Shown: piece by piece, positions 30,163 through 39,521 of the stretch
Layout: each line of letters begins with the position of its first letter
Position numbering within the stretch: the first letter of the stretch is position 1
Assembly: GCF_017874615.1 (NCBI RefSeq)
Contig: NZ_JAGIKV010000010.1
Location: 1 to 64,000 of the forward strand
Direction: 5' to 3'
From: Paenibacillus xylanexedens
GTDB lineage: Bacteria; Bacillota; Bacilli; Paenibacillales; Paenibacillaceae
DNA length: 64,000 nt
Program-made: the position numbers and the translations under genes
Notes under the pieces: generated by a model
The model's input: the letters and a program-made list of their open reading frames with translations, nothing else
Database searches by the model: none
Told to the model about the DNA's origin: nothing

Positions 30163-33100
30163 CTAAGATTTGATTTTGTTGAATTTCTTTTTGCTCTTAC
30201 TGCTATTCAGCAACTCCATCTTGTACTCGTGGGCCATCACCTCCCAATCATGGCGTACAGCTTGAAGACTCCGTGAGGAATCAGCTGCAATCAGCTTCAC
30301 TACAGCCATATAATCATGCAGAAATCTCTTCATGGTGGATTTGCCAAACAACTCTGTTTTGTATTCCACCACGGCATTCATGACATGATCAGCCTCGATG
30401 AGATTTAATGTCAGATCCCACTTGCTCTTGCCGCTGTGTCCCCACAAAATTTCATTTTGAGCAATATTTAGCCCTTCGATGTTGTACGTATTTTTGACAT
30501 CAAGTACAAACCACGTCTGGAAGAACGGGGTCAGCCCGGAAGCACGATCCGGGTTCAGCAGTTCAATCAGCTTGCCGAAAGGCATCTCCTGATGATCAAA
30601 TGCTTCAAATACCGTATTTCTAACGGAAACAATCTGGGCGTCTATGGACTGCTCGGGGTCCATGGTCGTCTTCAAAGCAAGACTGTTGGAGAAATATCCG
30701 ATCAATCTCTGCACTTCGGCACGATTACGGTTTGCTACAGGTGTTCCCACGACGATCTCGGTTTCACCCGAGTAAAAGTACAGCAACATTTTGTAGGCGG
30801 TGAGCATGGTAATGTACAGACTGGCATTGTTTTTCATACCGGCCTTTTTGATCATGTCAATGGTTTGGATCGGAATTTCTGAGAGCAGAATATCTCCGGT
30901 ATCCCCATTATTCAGCGAAGGCTCCCGGTCATACGGCAATACTTTCACCGATCGGTTAACGGTACTTCCCAACTGGTTGCGCCAATAATTCAGAACTGTC
31001 GGAAATTCTTCAGTCATCCATTTTCCTTTTTGCCAATGTGAATAGTCGGAATATTGGATACTCAAATTCTCAGTTGCTGCATTTTCTCCCCTCAGATAAG
31101 CATTATAGTATGACCCCAGTTCAGCCATCAGAATATCCTGAGACCAGCCATCGAAGATAATGTGATGAAAATTAAAATAGGCAAAATATTGATGTGCATG
31201 GATCCGATACAATCCAAAATAATACATCGGCCCGGTTTCCAGGTTGAACTGGTGTTTGGATTCTTCTTCAATTACACGCTTCAGACTGGCTTGGGAATTA
31301 TCCCTCAGCGTATGCTGGACCTCAATGCCAAAAGGCTCGTAAGGCCTGATTCGCTGCACGGGTGTATTGTTTTCTACAACAAAATACGTTCTCAATACAT
31401 CATGCCGCTGCACAATCTGATTCAATGCATAGATGTATGCCTCTTCCGAGAATGCACCTTCAAAAAGGACATGTCCGGGAATATTATATTTGGTGCTCTT
31501 CCCCTCGAACTGTTCAACCAGCCACAGGGATTCCTGGTTGAATGACATTACACCTTTGAGTGACGGATCAACTCTGGGAATATCTGTAGACAGGAAGATC
31601 GGCTTGTCCATAATTCCGTTCAATACATCCACTTTGGATCTCTTCACTGTGTTTTGTTCCATGCTCATCATGCCTTCCTTTTCTTCCATGACCTGATCCA
31701 GATATGAACTTAAGGATTGGATTGTAGGGAAATTAAACATATCGTTAATCGAAAAATCAAAACCTATCTCGGAAAGCCTTGTGTAGATCTGAATCAACTT
31801 AAGGGAATCACCACCCCGTTCGTAGAAGTGATCCGTCACACCCACCTCTTCCAGACCAAGAATCTCAGACCAGATGGTAGATATCGTCTGTTCCATGACA
31901 GTATTCGGTGCCACATACACATTTTCTTCATCCGATTGTGGCTTCTCTATCGATAACGCCAAGTAATCAATCTTGCCGTTAATGGTAAGTGGAATCGAAG
32001 ACACCTTGATCAGATGTGTGGGAACCATATACTCCGGCAACAGAGATACCAGATTATCCCGTATCATCCTCCGGGTCACATGTGCATCGCTGACGTAATG
32101 AGCACATAACTGACGGGATTGCTGATCCGTCTTGACGCTTACAGCAACATCTCGGATTCCTTTGATCTTCAAGAAAGCTGCCTTGACCTCACCCAGTTCA
32201 ATTCGATACCCGCGAATCTTCACTTGGTCATCCATTCTTCCGAGGTATTCCATCTGACCATCTTCCCTTAACCGGCATAGATCACCTGTCCGGTACAATC
32301 TCTCGCCTGGATGATCCGGGTGTTCGACGTATTTTCTGCCCGTCAATTCGGGTTGGTTCAGATAGCCTCTGGTCACTCCGTCTCCCCCAACCAATAATTC
32401 ACCCTGAACACCGACAGGAACGTATTGCAGTGATTGATCAAGCACATATATGGATGTGTTCTGAATGGGCTTGCCGATTGGCACATACTCCGTTTGGTCA
32501 ACATGAGGATTGTAAGTATAGATCATACAGCCCACCACTGTCTCTGTCGGTCCATATTCATTGAAAATGGTAACCTCATGTTTGCTTTGCCGAGTAATAT
32601 TTGCAGCCAGCGAAGCACTTAAATTATCGCCACCTACAATAAATGTCCGGACATTGGATCTGTCCATAATGTTCATATCCTGAATCAATTGCAGGTGCGC
32701 CGGCGTCAGCTTGACCAGATCGACTCGCGGATCCAGGACAACATCAGTAATCAATGCCTTGTTATGAGACGAATTGTATATGATCATTGTGTTGCCCGTA
32801 ATTAACGGTGTGAAGATGGAGGTAATGGTCAGATCAAACGCGATGGATGAATACAGTGAAAAAGTCGTTTTCCTGTCAGTAACATACGTCTGACTCGCCC
32901 ACCATATATAGTTCGTCAATCCCTTATGTTCCACCAATACCCCCTTCGGTGCTCCAGTTGACCCTGATGTGTAGATGACATAAGCAAGATCCTTCATATC
33001 TATGGTCAAGTTCAGATTACCTGTTGATATATACCCATCATTACCTTCAAGAATATGAATGACTTTTAGACTGTCCGACATATGGATACGCTGATTAACC

Positions 33101-34785
33101 AGGACAAACCTTACCTGAGAGTCTTTCAAAATATGATGAATTCGCTCATCGGGATACTCGGGATCAATTGGAATGTAAGCACACCCGGCTTTCATAACAG
33201 CCAGAATCGCGATAACCATCTCCATACTGTGGGTTGCAATAATGCCTACCAGTTCTCGTTGCTTGATTCCTCTGCTGATCAATGTCGTAGCCAAGCCGTT
33301 AGCTCTGGCATTCAATTGTTCGTAGTTCATCTCCTGATCCCCCAGGATAAGTGCTGTATGTTGAGGGGTAGCAGCTGCCTGTTCTTCAAACAACTGGATG
33401 ACCGTTTTGTCGCTAGGATAAGACGCCCTGGTATCATTAAACTCGGTTAGCATCGATTGTTTATCGGCTTCGCTTACAATGCTGATCTGTTCAATTCTTT
33501 GTTCAGAATGCTCCAGAATGGCTTCCGTAACCGTAAGAAACTGATCGAGCAGATTGTCCATGAACGATTCACTGAACAGCTGGGTCCGATAATCCATCTG
33601 AAATATGATACGATCCTCATTGATTTTTTCAATAATGTTGATAAGCAGATCATTCGTCTCATGTCCGTTAAACTTGTTGTCCATATAGACATCATGTCCT
33701 TGCATCTTGTCAAAGCGTTCTGGACGATAGACCAGTGATATGCCGAACAGTCTGTTCAGTTCCGGTAAGGAGAGCGACTCTCTCAGATCACGGATCAGCT
33801 GATTATACGGATATTTCTGATGACGCAATATTTCTTTTTGTTCATTGGAAATGCGTTGCAGCAAGGTTACCACGGTTTCAGAGGGTACTACCCCGATCCT
33901 GACAGGTATGGTTGTGACAAACATGCCAATCATGTCTTTATCTGTTTTACTAGTTCGGTTCGCGTAGTTGGTTCCAACGACCAAATCGGTTTGGTGAGTG
34001 AGTTTATTTAGCAGAATAGCTAGAGTTGAGAGAAAAAAGGTAAATACGCTGACATTCTTCTGACGACAGAAATCTTTCAAACGTACATACATGGAGTGAT
34101 CCATATTCATCGTTTTTCTTCTGGCTGTGGTGTGAGTTAGAAGGGGATTGTGCGCTTTCAGTTCCATAAATTCGGGAATCGTATGAAACTTCTCTCTCCA
34201 AAAGGCCTGATCTTTCTCATAGCGTTTGGAAGCGAGATATTGTTGTTCACTATTTATATAGTATTCATAATCGTGAATCGTAGATTCAATCCTGCTTGTA
34301 TTACCATCTTTCAGTTCGGCATGATAGGTTGCCGTAATCTCATTCGTCAACTGGAATAATCCCAGGCCATCACAGATGATATGGTGAACCTGAATGATGT
34401 ATCCGTATTGTCCATGACCCTCATACGTATAAAACTGACATAGATCTTCACTATGTACATGAATCGGATGGTTACCCACATACTCAGTCCATGTCACACC
34501 CGTCAAGGCTGGATCTTCATGAATATGCTTGAGTGATCTGTACTCATAAGGTTGGATGTATTGTTTATTCTCACCTTGATCCAGTATAATCCGAGTTCGA
34601 AGCAGTTCGTTATTCTTCAAAACCCTGTTAATCGACCGCTCTAACAAGGTGAAATCGATCGGTTCCGGTATGCTCATCTTGGATGTAATCATCCATACAT
34701 CTGATTTTGGATATAACATTTCCATGTACCATATTCTTTGTTGATGCTCTGTTAAAGGATGCAGATCGACACATACATTTCCCAT
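30163..34785 (-). CDS. NRPS, C-A(Asn)-T-C
   Basis: 1540 residues, first enzyme of the line. C1 (about 5-445, HHIICDG 134-140), adenylation domain (about 465-945, YTSGSTGAPKG), carrier domain (Ser994 in GGDS) and a second condensation domain C2 (about 1075-1500, HHIIFDG 1207-1213). By-eye specificity residues read D-L-T-K-I-G-E-V-G(-K), the well-known asparagine code. An N-terminal C domain in the first module suggests a fatty-acyl starter or another acyl donor. C2 ends the protein with a Lys/Ser-rich tail, possibly a docking region. AAGGAG lies 6 nt before the start. No epimerisation domain is seen in any of the three NRPS proteins. Confidence 0.93.
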   Translation of the reverse strand: MGNVCVDLHPLTEHQQRIWYMEMLYPKSDVWMITSKMSIPEPIDFTLLERSINRVLKNNELLRTRIILDQGENKQYIQPYEYRSLKHIHEDPALTGVTWTEYVGNHPIHVHSEDLCQFYTYEGHGQYGYIIQVHHIICDGLGLFQLTNEITATYHAELKDGNTSRIESTIHDYEYYINSEQQYLASKRYEKDQAFWREKFHTIPEFMELKAHNPLLTHTTARRKTMNMDHSMYVRLKDFCRQKNVSVFTFFLSTLAILLNKLTHQTDLVVGTNYANRTSKTDKDMIGMFVTTIPVRIGVVPSETVVTLLQRISNEQKEILRHQKYPYNQLIRDLRESLSLPELNRLFGISLVYRPERFDKMQGHDVYMDNKFNGHETNDLLINIIEKINEDRIIFQMDYRTQLFSESFMDNLLDQFLTVTEAILEHSEQRIEQISIVSEADKQSMLTEFNDTRASYPSDKTVIQLFEEQAAATPQHTALILGDQEMNYEQLNARANGLATTLISRGIKQRELVGIIATHSMEMVIAILAVMKAGCAYIPIDPEYPDERIHHILKDSQVRFVLVNQRIHMSDSLKVIHILEGNDGYISTGNLNLTIDMKDLAYVIYTSGSTGAPKGVLVEHKGLTNYIWWASQTYVTDRKTTFSLYSSIAFDLTITSIFTPLITGNTMIIYNSSHNKALITDVVLDPRVDLVKLTPAHLQLIQDMNIMDRSNVRTFIVGGDNLSASLAANITRQSKHEVTIFNEYGPTETVVGCMIYTYNPHVDQTEYVPIGKPIQNTSIYVLDQSLQYVPVGVQGELLVGGDGVTRGYLNQPELTGRKYVEHPDHPGERLYRTGDLCRLREDGQMEYLGRMDDQVKIRGYRIELGEVKAAFLKIKGIRDVAVSVKTDQQSRQLCAHYVSDAHVTRRMIRDNLVSLLPEYMVPTHLIKVSSIPLTINGKIDYLALSIEKPQSDEENVYVAPNTVMEQTISTIWSEILGLEEVGVTDHFYERGGDSLKLIQIYTRLSEIGFDFSINDMFNFPTIQSLSSYLDQVMEEKEGMMSMEQNTVKRSKVDVLNGIMDKPIFLSTDIPRVDPSLKGVMSFNQESLWLVEQFEGKSTKYNIPGHVLFEGAFSEEAYIYALNQIVQRHDVLRTYFVVENNTPVQRIRPYEPFGIEVQHTLRDNSQASLKRVIEEESKHQFNLETGPMYYFGLYRIHAHQYFAYFNFHHIIFDGWSQDILMAELGSYYNAYLRGENAATENLSIQYSDYSHWQKGKWMTEEFPTVLNYWRNQLGSTVNRSVKVLPYDREPSLNNGDTGDILLSEIPIQTIDMIKKAGMKNNASLYITMLTAYKMLLYFYSGETEIVVGTPVANRNRAEVQRLIGYFSNSLALKTTMDPEQSIDAQIVSVRNTVFEAFDHQEMPFGKLIELLNPDRASGLTPFFQTWFVLDVKNTYNIEGLNIAQNEILWGHSGKSKWDLTLNLIEADHVMNAVVEYKTELFGKSTMKRFLHDYMAVVKLIAADSSRSLQAVRHDWEVMAHEYKMELLNSSKSKKKFNKIKS

Positions 34786-35127
34786 CTAATTCTCCTTTAT
34801 ATATAATTTATCCTAAAATAAGTTAATTACAACTTATCATCCCACCCACATTTAATCAATAACTATTTTATTTGTTTTTTTAACAATTTCTTATATAATT
34901 CGACATCAAAATACCATTTTCAGCGTAGAAAGAATGAAAGTCCCATCCAACCTTTCTACAAGATTTCCACTTCCCTTTCATTATTCGGTAAAGTTCGAAC
35001 AAAATGAAAAGCCCCGTGATTGATACAGAGGATCTGCATCTGACCGCGGGACCAATTTACGTGAATGATTCTTCCAAACTTCAGTGCTCATGGATCTTGA
35101 CTAGCCTAGGGTGAATTGGAACAAATC
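34786..35127. other. NRPS upstream region and converging 3' end
   Basis: A 342-bp gap. 34799-34910 is very AT-rich and should hold the NRPS promoter; several weak box pairs exist and none is convincing. On the reverse strand at about 35010-35060, CCCG and CGGG arms followed by GCTTTTCATTTT may terminate the kinase-like gene to the right. No coding region seen. Confidence 0.5.
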
Positions 35128-36120
35128 TTAGCAGTCGACTACCTTTCCGAATTGCTCTGCCTTTTCTGTCATTATCCTCGTTAACCTCGCTCTTAGTCCG
35201 CTCATCCACTCCGGCTCATATGACCACTGCTCTGCAACAGATCGAAGCATACGCACATAACCGTACAAGTCGGCAAAACGACGACAAGCGGGGAACATAC
35301 TCTCCAGATCATAACGTTCTCCTGCCTCGGACCAGTACCCGTTCAGGAACAATTGCTTCTTCTGCTCCCATTGTTCAGGCTCGATCTCCTCACGTAGACT
35401 ATCAAGACTCTGTTCCACGTCCATTGCGTACCAGTGATACATCGAGTCATCAAAATCAATGGCATAACAAGACTGGCTACCTTCGTCATAGAAGACATTG
35501 TCCAGTTCAAAATCGTAATGGATGAGACCGAAATTTTGCTGGGTCATCGGCCAAGTCGCAAAATACGTTCGAAGAAACTCCACCTCATTCAAAGCAGCCG
35601 TTTCACCAGGAAAACCCTTCAGGATCTCCTGCATCCAATCCAAAACATCCGTATAGGTCCAGCGTTTCTCCTTCTGCTCAGGCATGAATGCGCGCGATAG
35701 ATGATGCAGCTCACCCAATGCCTGACCATAGCTGTACAGGATGGAGTCATTCAAATCAATGCTTCCTAACTGCGATCCAGATACTCGCTTGAATACGGAA
35801 GCATAGTACGTTCCCCATGGGGTGTGAGCCTCTACAAGTTCTGTTCCTGAATGAGAAGGTACCACCTCCATGGCTCCATACTGATTCGTTCGAAGATAAC
35901 GGAGGAACTCCAATTCCGCGCGAAGGTTGATTTGATTTTTTTCCTCTACCGGGGCAAAACGAAGCAATCTCACTTCTCCCTGATCTCTGAACGGATACAC
36001 GGCATTGGAGGATATGCGATAATACTGAAACATATCCAGCGACTCAGGATCATAACTCCAATTCTTTAGAATCATCTCGGCAAGGTCTTTATTTTGGAAT
36101 AAATATTTTAATTTTAACAT
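35128..36120 (-). CDS. Aminoglycoside-phosphotransferase-like kinase
   Basis: 330 residues. The kinase core shows the Brenner motif HYDFELDN (catalytic Asp) and the metal-binding AIDFDD, with the family's N-terminal lobe (GEVRLLRFAP and ELEFLRYL). Such APH-fold proteins phosphorylate small molecules: homoserine kinase-like, choline kinase-like, antibiotic or spore-coat (CotS/YutH) types. Nothing here points to an aminoglycoside substrate. AAGGAG lies 8 nt before the Met at 36120; the Met at 36126 is too close. It lies upstream of the NRPS genes on the same strand but separated by 340 bp, so membership of that cluster is doubtful. Confidence 0.85.
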   Translation of the reverse strand: MLKLKYLFQNKDLAEMILKNWSYDPESLDMFQYYRISSNAVYPFRDQGEVRLLRFAPVEEKNQINLRAELEFLRYLRTNQYGAMEVVPSHSGTELVEAHTPWGTYYASVFKRVSGSQLGSIDLNDSILYSYGQALGELHHLSRAFMPEQKEKRWTYTDVLDWMQEILKGFPGETAALNEVEFLRTYFATWPMTQQNFGLIHYDFELDNVFYDEGSQSCYAIDFDDSMYHWYAMDVEQSLDSLREEIEPEQWEQKKQLFLNGYWSEAGERYDLESMFPACRRFADLYGYVRMLRSVAEQWSYEPEWMSGLRARLTRIMTEKAEQFGKVVDC

Positions 36121-36188
36121 GGACATTTCTCCTTTTTGATCGTTTTATGTGCATTGCTTGTAGGCAACGAATGTCTATTTTTGCCCGC

Positions 36189-36218
36189 AAAAAGCCGCAG
36201 GCTATGCCTGCGGCTTTT
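36189..36218. terminator. Strong bidirectional hairpin
   Basis: AAAAGCCGCAGGC and its complement GCCTGCGGCTTTT with a 4-nt loop and A/T runs on both sides. It probably ends the leftward GT-C/lipoprotein operon. Confidence 0.75.
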
Positions 36219-36526
36219 AAAAATTCTGAGTATATGAGAAATTTGCACAAGCAAATAAACCTCGCATACGCCAGAAAAAATGAGCAGTTATATCCCTATA
36301 GATCAGCAGATCTCAGATCGGACTGGGAAACTGGATGTGTCCCACACTGTATCTGAATGATCTGCCGGAATTATTCAGTTTATGCTTACCTTCATTGTAG
36401 TAATAGAACATACCATCTTAGACCGTCGTTTCATGACGCTCACTCCCTTCAAAAAACCAGTTGTTACCATAATAGCCGATAAGCCAAATGTAAGCAATTA
36501 CAAAACGACGATAATCCCATCATTTT
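36219..36526. other. Long 3' untranslated region without a gene
   Basis: About 310 bp between the lipoprotein stop and the hairpin at 36189. Only tiny ORFs are present; a 19-codon one on the reverse strand (ATG near 36435) has a GGGAG site but no recognisable content. I see nothing else. Confidence 0.5.
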
Positions 36527-37075
36527 TTACTGGACAACCATCACCCGTTCCACCGTCTCGGTGTTGTCCTTATACCACACCATCACGATGTTTTCTTTTT
36601 GAAGATCAGACACTTGAATGGACGAATTCGCACGTGGGCTGGAATTGCCCGAACCCGGCGTCCCCATGCCTTCAGTGATAGCAACATCATCACTTATATT
36701 CAATTTCATCTCCATTCCGGTATCCTTCCACTCCATGCTTGGAGATGAGGTATCCTGCACCTCAAGTAACGCCAGCGTAACTGTGTTTCCATTCACGGAG
36801 ATGACTCTACCAGTAATGTCGGCATTCATCATCCCCTGCGTCATGCCAGGACTGCCTGTTCGATCATTCATGCCCGCGGTGCCTCTTCCACCTCTCGGTG
36901 TTCCTCCATTCATGCCCAGGCCACCACCATTCGGCATACCGCCACCGTTCATGCCTTGCACAGAACTGGTCTTGGTAATATTCTGGGCGGTTATAACATC
37001 ACAGGCCGTAAGCATAACCGAGCACCCCAGCAAAAGGAGTATTGTAACCGATGTGAAATATTTATTTTTTCGCAT
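36527..37075 (-). CDS. Gly/Met-rich lipoprotein
   Basis: 182 residues. Signal peptide with lipobox LTAC (lipidated Cys25). Residues about 40-85 are a low-complexity Gly/Met/Asn/Pro stretch (MNGGGMPNGGGLGMNGG), followed by a small beta-rich domain (ITGRVISVNGNTVTLALLEV) resembling DUF5666-type OB-like modules, ending VWYKDNTETVERVMVV. The Met-rich segment might bind soft metals, which is only inference. Its ATG lies 4 bp after the stop of the GT-C gene, so both are one operon and may act together at the cell surface. Confidence 0.82.
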   Translation of the reverse strand: MRKNKYFTSVTILLLLGCSVMLTACDVITAQNITKTSSVQGMNGGGMPNGGGLGMNGGTPRGGRGTAGMNDRTGSPGMTQGMMNADITGRVISVNGNTVTLALLEVQDTSSPSMEWKDTGMEMKLNISDDVAITEGMGTPGSGNSSPRANSSIQVSDLQKENIVMVWYKDNTETVERVMVVQ

Positions 37076-37079
37076 ATGA

Positions 37080-38663
37080 TCACCTTTTTCTCAGGGAATA
37101 TCTCTCCAAGGTACCTTTACGATGGAATATGAAGTCATACGTATCTTTGAAACCCATATAGGACAGCACAACCAACAACGGATATACAGGGTAGATGTAT
37201 CTGGACTTAATCTCCCACAGAATATAAAATCCGATGAATCCGAGAATGACCAGGATTAAGGAGACTTCATCATATCGTTTACGACGAATTCCACCGACCA
37301 ACCGGATGAGAATAAAACAGTACATCAAGAAATTCATCACATATACAATCCAGAGCAAACCTGTCCGATAAGCCGAACCCCCTTGCAACAGTTCTGTTAT
37401 CGTATTGGTATAACTATAGGAGCCTGCGATTCCACCTCCCCTTCCTCTTCCGGCACCCATGGAACTTTCATTGCCGATTCCGTAGCGGTCCATCTGGTAT
37501 GTCCCTTCGGTCCAGGTCCATATGATCTTTTTGTAATACATCTGCACCAACTCACTCGCACTTGCTTCAGACAGCTTGTTTCCAATCTCTTGTTTAAATA
37601 ATGCTGTGCTCTCTGCCTTACTGTAGTTCGCCTGCCTCTGGTAGATCTGATAACTCTCCATATTGTCCCAGAAGCCAAAACGCTCCAGATTAATTCCCAT
37701 ATTCAGCCACATATAGACCGGTGCGGCATTCTCTCCAACAGGTGCGCTCACTGCACCGGAAGACTGAAGAACCGCATTCTGAGTCCAGGTTGGTACATTA
37801 AACAACATAGCCAGCACGCCAATGGAAATGATGACTTTCTTCGTTCCGATGCTCCGCAAATTCAGCAGGATAGTTACGATGGCAGCAATTAGCACGATCA
37901 CACCGATGCTTCGGAAGTAGTTGCCCATCGCGAGAAAAACGGCAGCAATGACGATTGTTTTCCAAGACTTTTCACGTACAAAACGAATGATAAAGTATAA
38001 ACAAGATGTCAGAAATGCTGTGGCAATCACATCGTTATAGATCAGGTTGTTCAGGAACAAGGACGGCAGGTACGTTGCTGCAAATATCAACACACCGTAA
38101 TCACGTTCCGTCGATCTATCGTTCACTTGTTTGTAGATAAGATAAATCATGAACGTTGTTAACGTTGAAAATAAAATGTTAAATAGTTTGATGACCAGAT
38201 AGTTATCCGGGAACAGGTACAGCAATGTCTTCAGGTACAACACGATCGAGTAGTTAAACGGGAACATATGCAGATAACCACCCGTTTCAAACGAGGCGTA
38301 GTCTTGGTCATACAGCATGTTCATGGCCAGTGAAAGAACGGTCTGTGAATCATCGGTGGGTACTCTCGGAAATACAAAAATGATGATGATCTGAATGACC
38401 AGAGAACATAACAGCACAATCGGAATAACAACCTTCGGGCTGTATTTGTTCAGTTTCAGACACAGAGCATATAACCCGACACCTGAACCAAGAAGCAAAA
38501 GAATGACCGGGAGAAAAACACTCCACTGCTGCATGCCCAAAATGGGATTGTCCCCATACAAGGCGTAGTTGTACTGTGCCCGAACCAACAAGGACGAGGC
38601 AATAAACACCGCAACAAACACGAGCAAAATGAGATAAAACGACTTATGCAGCACCTTAGACAT
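37080..38663 (-). CDS. GT-C-fold glycosyltransferase-like membrane protein
   Basis: 527 residues with about 12 membrane segments and a first extracytoplasmic loop containing FPRVPTDDSQ (acidic pair), the arrangement of PMT/ArnT-type GT-C enzymes that transfer sugars from lipid-linked donors. An extracytoplasmic loop at about 395-420 is Gly/Arg-rich (SSMGAGRGRGGG). AAGGAG lies 7 nt before the ATG. It is followed immediately by the Gly/Met-rich lipoprotein, which might be a partner or substrate. Related Paenibacillus proteins are usually annotated as glycosyltransferase family 39. Confidence 0.8.
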   Translation of the reverse strand: MSKVLHKSFYLILLVFVAVFIASSLLVRAQYNYALYGDNPILGMQQWSVFLPVILLLLGSGVGLYALCLKLNKYSPKVVIPIVLLCSLVIQIIIIFVFPRVPTDDSQTVLSLAMNMLYDQDYASFETGGYLHMFPFNYSIVLYLKTLLYLFPDNYLVIKLFNILFSTLTTFMIYLIYKQVNDRSTERDYGVLIFAATYLPSLFLNNLIYNDVIATAFLTSCLYFIIRFVREKSWKTIVIAAVFLAMGNYFRSIGVIVLIAAIVTILLNLRSIGTKKVIISIGVLAMLFNVPTWTQNAVLQSSGAVSAPVGENAAPVYMWLNMGINLERFGFWDNMESYQIYQRQANYSKAESTALFKQEIGNKLSEASASELVQMYYKKIIWTWTEGTYQMDRYGIGNESSMGAGRGRGGGIAGSYSYTNTITELLQGGSAYRTGLLWIVYVMNFLMYCFILIRLVGGIRRKRYDEVSLILVILGFIGFYILWEIKSRYIYPVYPLLVVLSYMGFKDTYDFIFHRKGTLERYSLRKR

Positions 38664-38780
38664 GCAAAAACTCCTTTTCGATTACAGGATTCCGTGAGTA
38701 TTATAATGGCTCTGGCTGAAAAATCGCTGAAAGGGAGTAACGCTTGCAGTCGGTGCAGATCAGTATGTGTATACAAACAG

Positions 38781-38813
38781 AAAAAGACCGTCCCTTCGAT
38801 AAGGTAACGGTCT
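38781..38813 (-). terminator. Terminator after the first XRE gene
   Basis: On the reverse strand AGACCGT pairs with ACGGTCT, with an inner CCTT/AAGG pairing, followed by TTTTT. Confidence 0.8.
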
Positions 38814-38861
38814 ATAAGTCCATTTTTTGAGAAGTACAGGGCCTTAGCTAATTGTTGAAGA

Positions 38862-39071
38862 TCACTTCTCGTCCTTGATAAACTCAATGATATCCTGGAT
38901 CTCACAATCCAAAGCCTCACATATTCGATTCAGCGTATCGAACTTCACACCATCGGTTTCTTCATTATATAATTTGGCAATCCCATTTCTATGTAATCCG
39001 GTTAGTCGGGATAAATCAGCAATATTAATTCTTTTCTCACCCATAATACGAGATAAATGAACCTTGATCAT
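38862..39071 (-). CDS. Small XRE-family regulator (Cro/CI type)
   Basis: 69 residues, a single helix-turn-helix domain: INIADLSRLTGLHRNGIAKLYN followed by VKFDTLNRICEALDCEIQDIIEF, the HTH_26-type pattern. GGAGG lies 9 nt before the ATG. A paralogue of similar length follows upstream (39175-39390). Such mini-regulators often come from phage or toxin-antitoxin modules; no partner is evident. Confidence 0.9.
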   Translation of the reverse strand: MIKVHLSRIMGEKRINIADLSRLTGLHRNGIAKLYNEETDGVKFDTLNRICEALDCEIQDIIEFIKDEK

Positions 39072-39174
39072 ACGAATTCTCCTCCAGATAGCATAAAGAG
39101 CAGATGATACAGAGTTGCAGAATTACTTATATCAAAACTTAATTCCCACACGCCTTAAACTATTGTACAAATAT

Positions 39175-39390
39175 TTAATTTTCATCAATCATCTTGATTA
39201 TATCTCCTGGCTTACATTCCAATGCAAGACAAATTCGTTCAAGTGTATCGATGGTGATGGATTTGACCTCAGCACCATTACCCGTTACCCACTGACCTAT
39301 TGTGTTGGGTCGTACACCGGATTTTTTAGCTAAAGCGTACATGGTCATTCCTTTATCTTTGAGAACCTCGTCGAGAGTAAATTTTATCAT
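39175..39390 (-). CDS. Small XRE-family regulator, paralogue
   Basis: 71 residues of HTH_3/HTH_26 type (MTMYALAKKSGVRPNTIGQWV, then SITIDTLERICLALECKPGDIIKM). The ribosome site GAGGG is rather far from the ATG. It is divergent from the DUF-like gene at 39522, and the shared 130-bp intergenic region carries a strong dyad between the promoter boxes of that gene, so this protein is the prime candidate repressor. Confidence 0.9.
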   Translation of the reverse strand: MIKFTLDEVLKDKGMTMYALAKKSGVRPNTIGQWVTGNGAEVKSITIDTLERICLALECKPGDIIKMIDEN

Positions 39391-39428
39391 CTATGAACAT
39401 CCCTCAATATTTATTTTATATCACATTC

Positions 39429-39487
39429 AATAACTCTTGACGATATTAACTCGGTGAGTTAATATAAACATAACGCAACGAGTTATT
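39429..39487 (+). promoter_or_regulatory. Promoter with dyad operator between XRE and DUF genes
   Basis: TTGACG (39437-39442) and TAATAT (39460-39465) are 17 bp apart. Most of the spacer is taken up by the perfect dyad ATTAACTC-GGT-GAGTTAAT (39445-39463). Two outer half-sites, AATAACTC (39429-39436) and GAGTTATT (39480-39487), flank it. Four copies of one 7-8-bp half-site around a promoter is a strong repressor signature. Confidence 0.72.
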
Positions 39488-39521
39488 ATTAGTCTATACA
39501 TATAGAAAGTAGGGAGAAAAA

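Noticed and set aside
34798..34832. TTAACT-17-TATATA promoter for the NRPS operon
   Set aside because: The predicted start point would fall inside the ribosome site, so this pair is unlikely to be the functional promoter.
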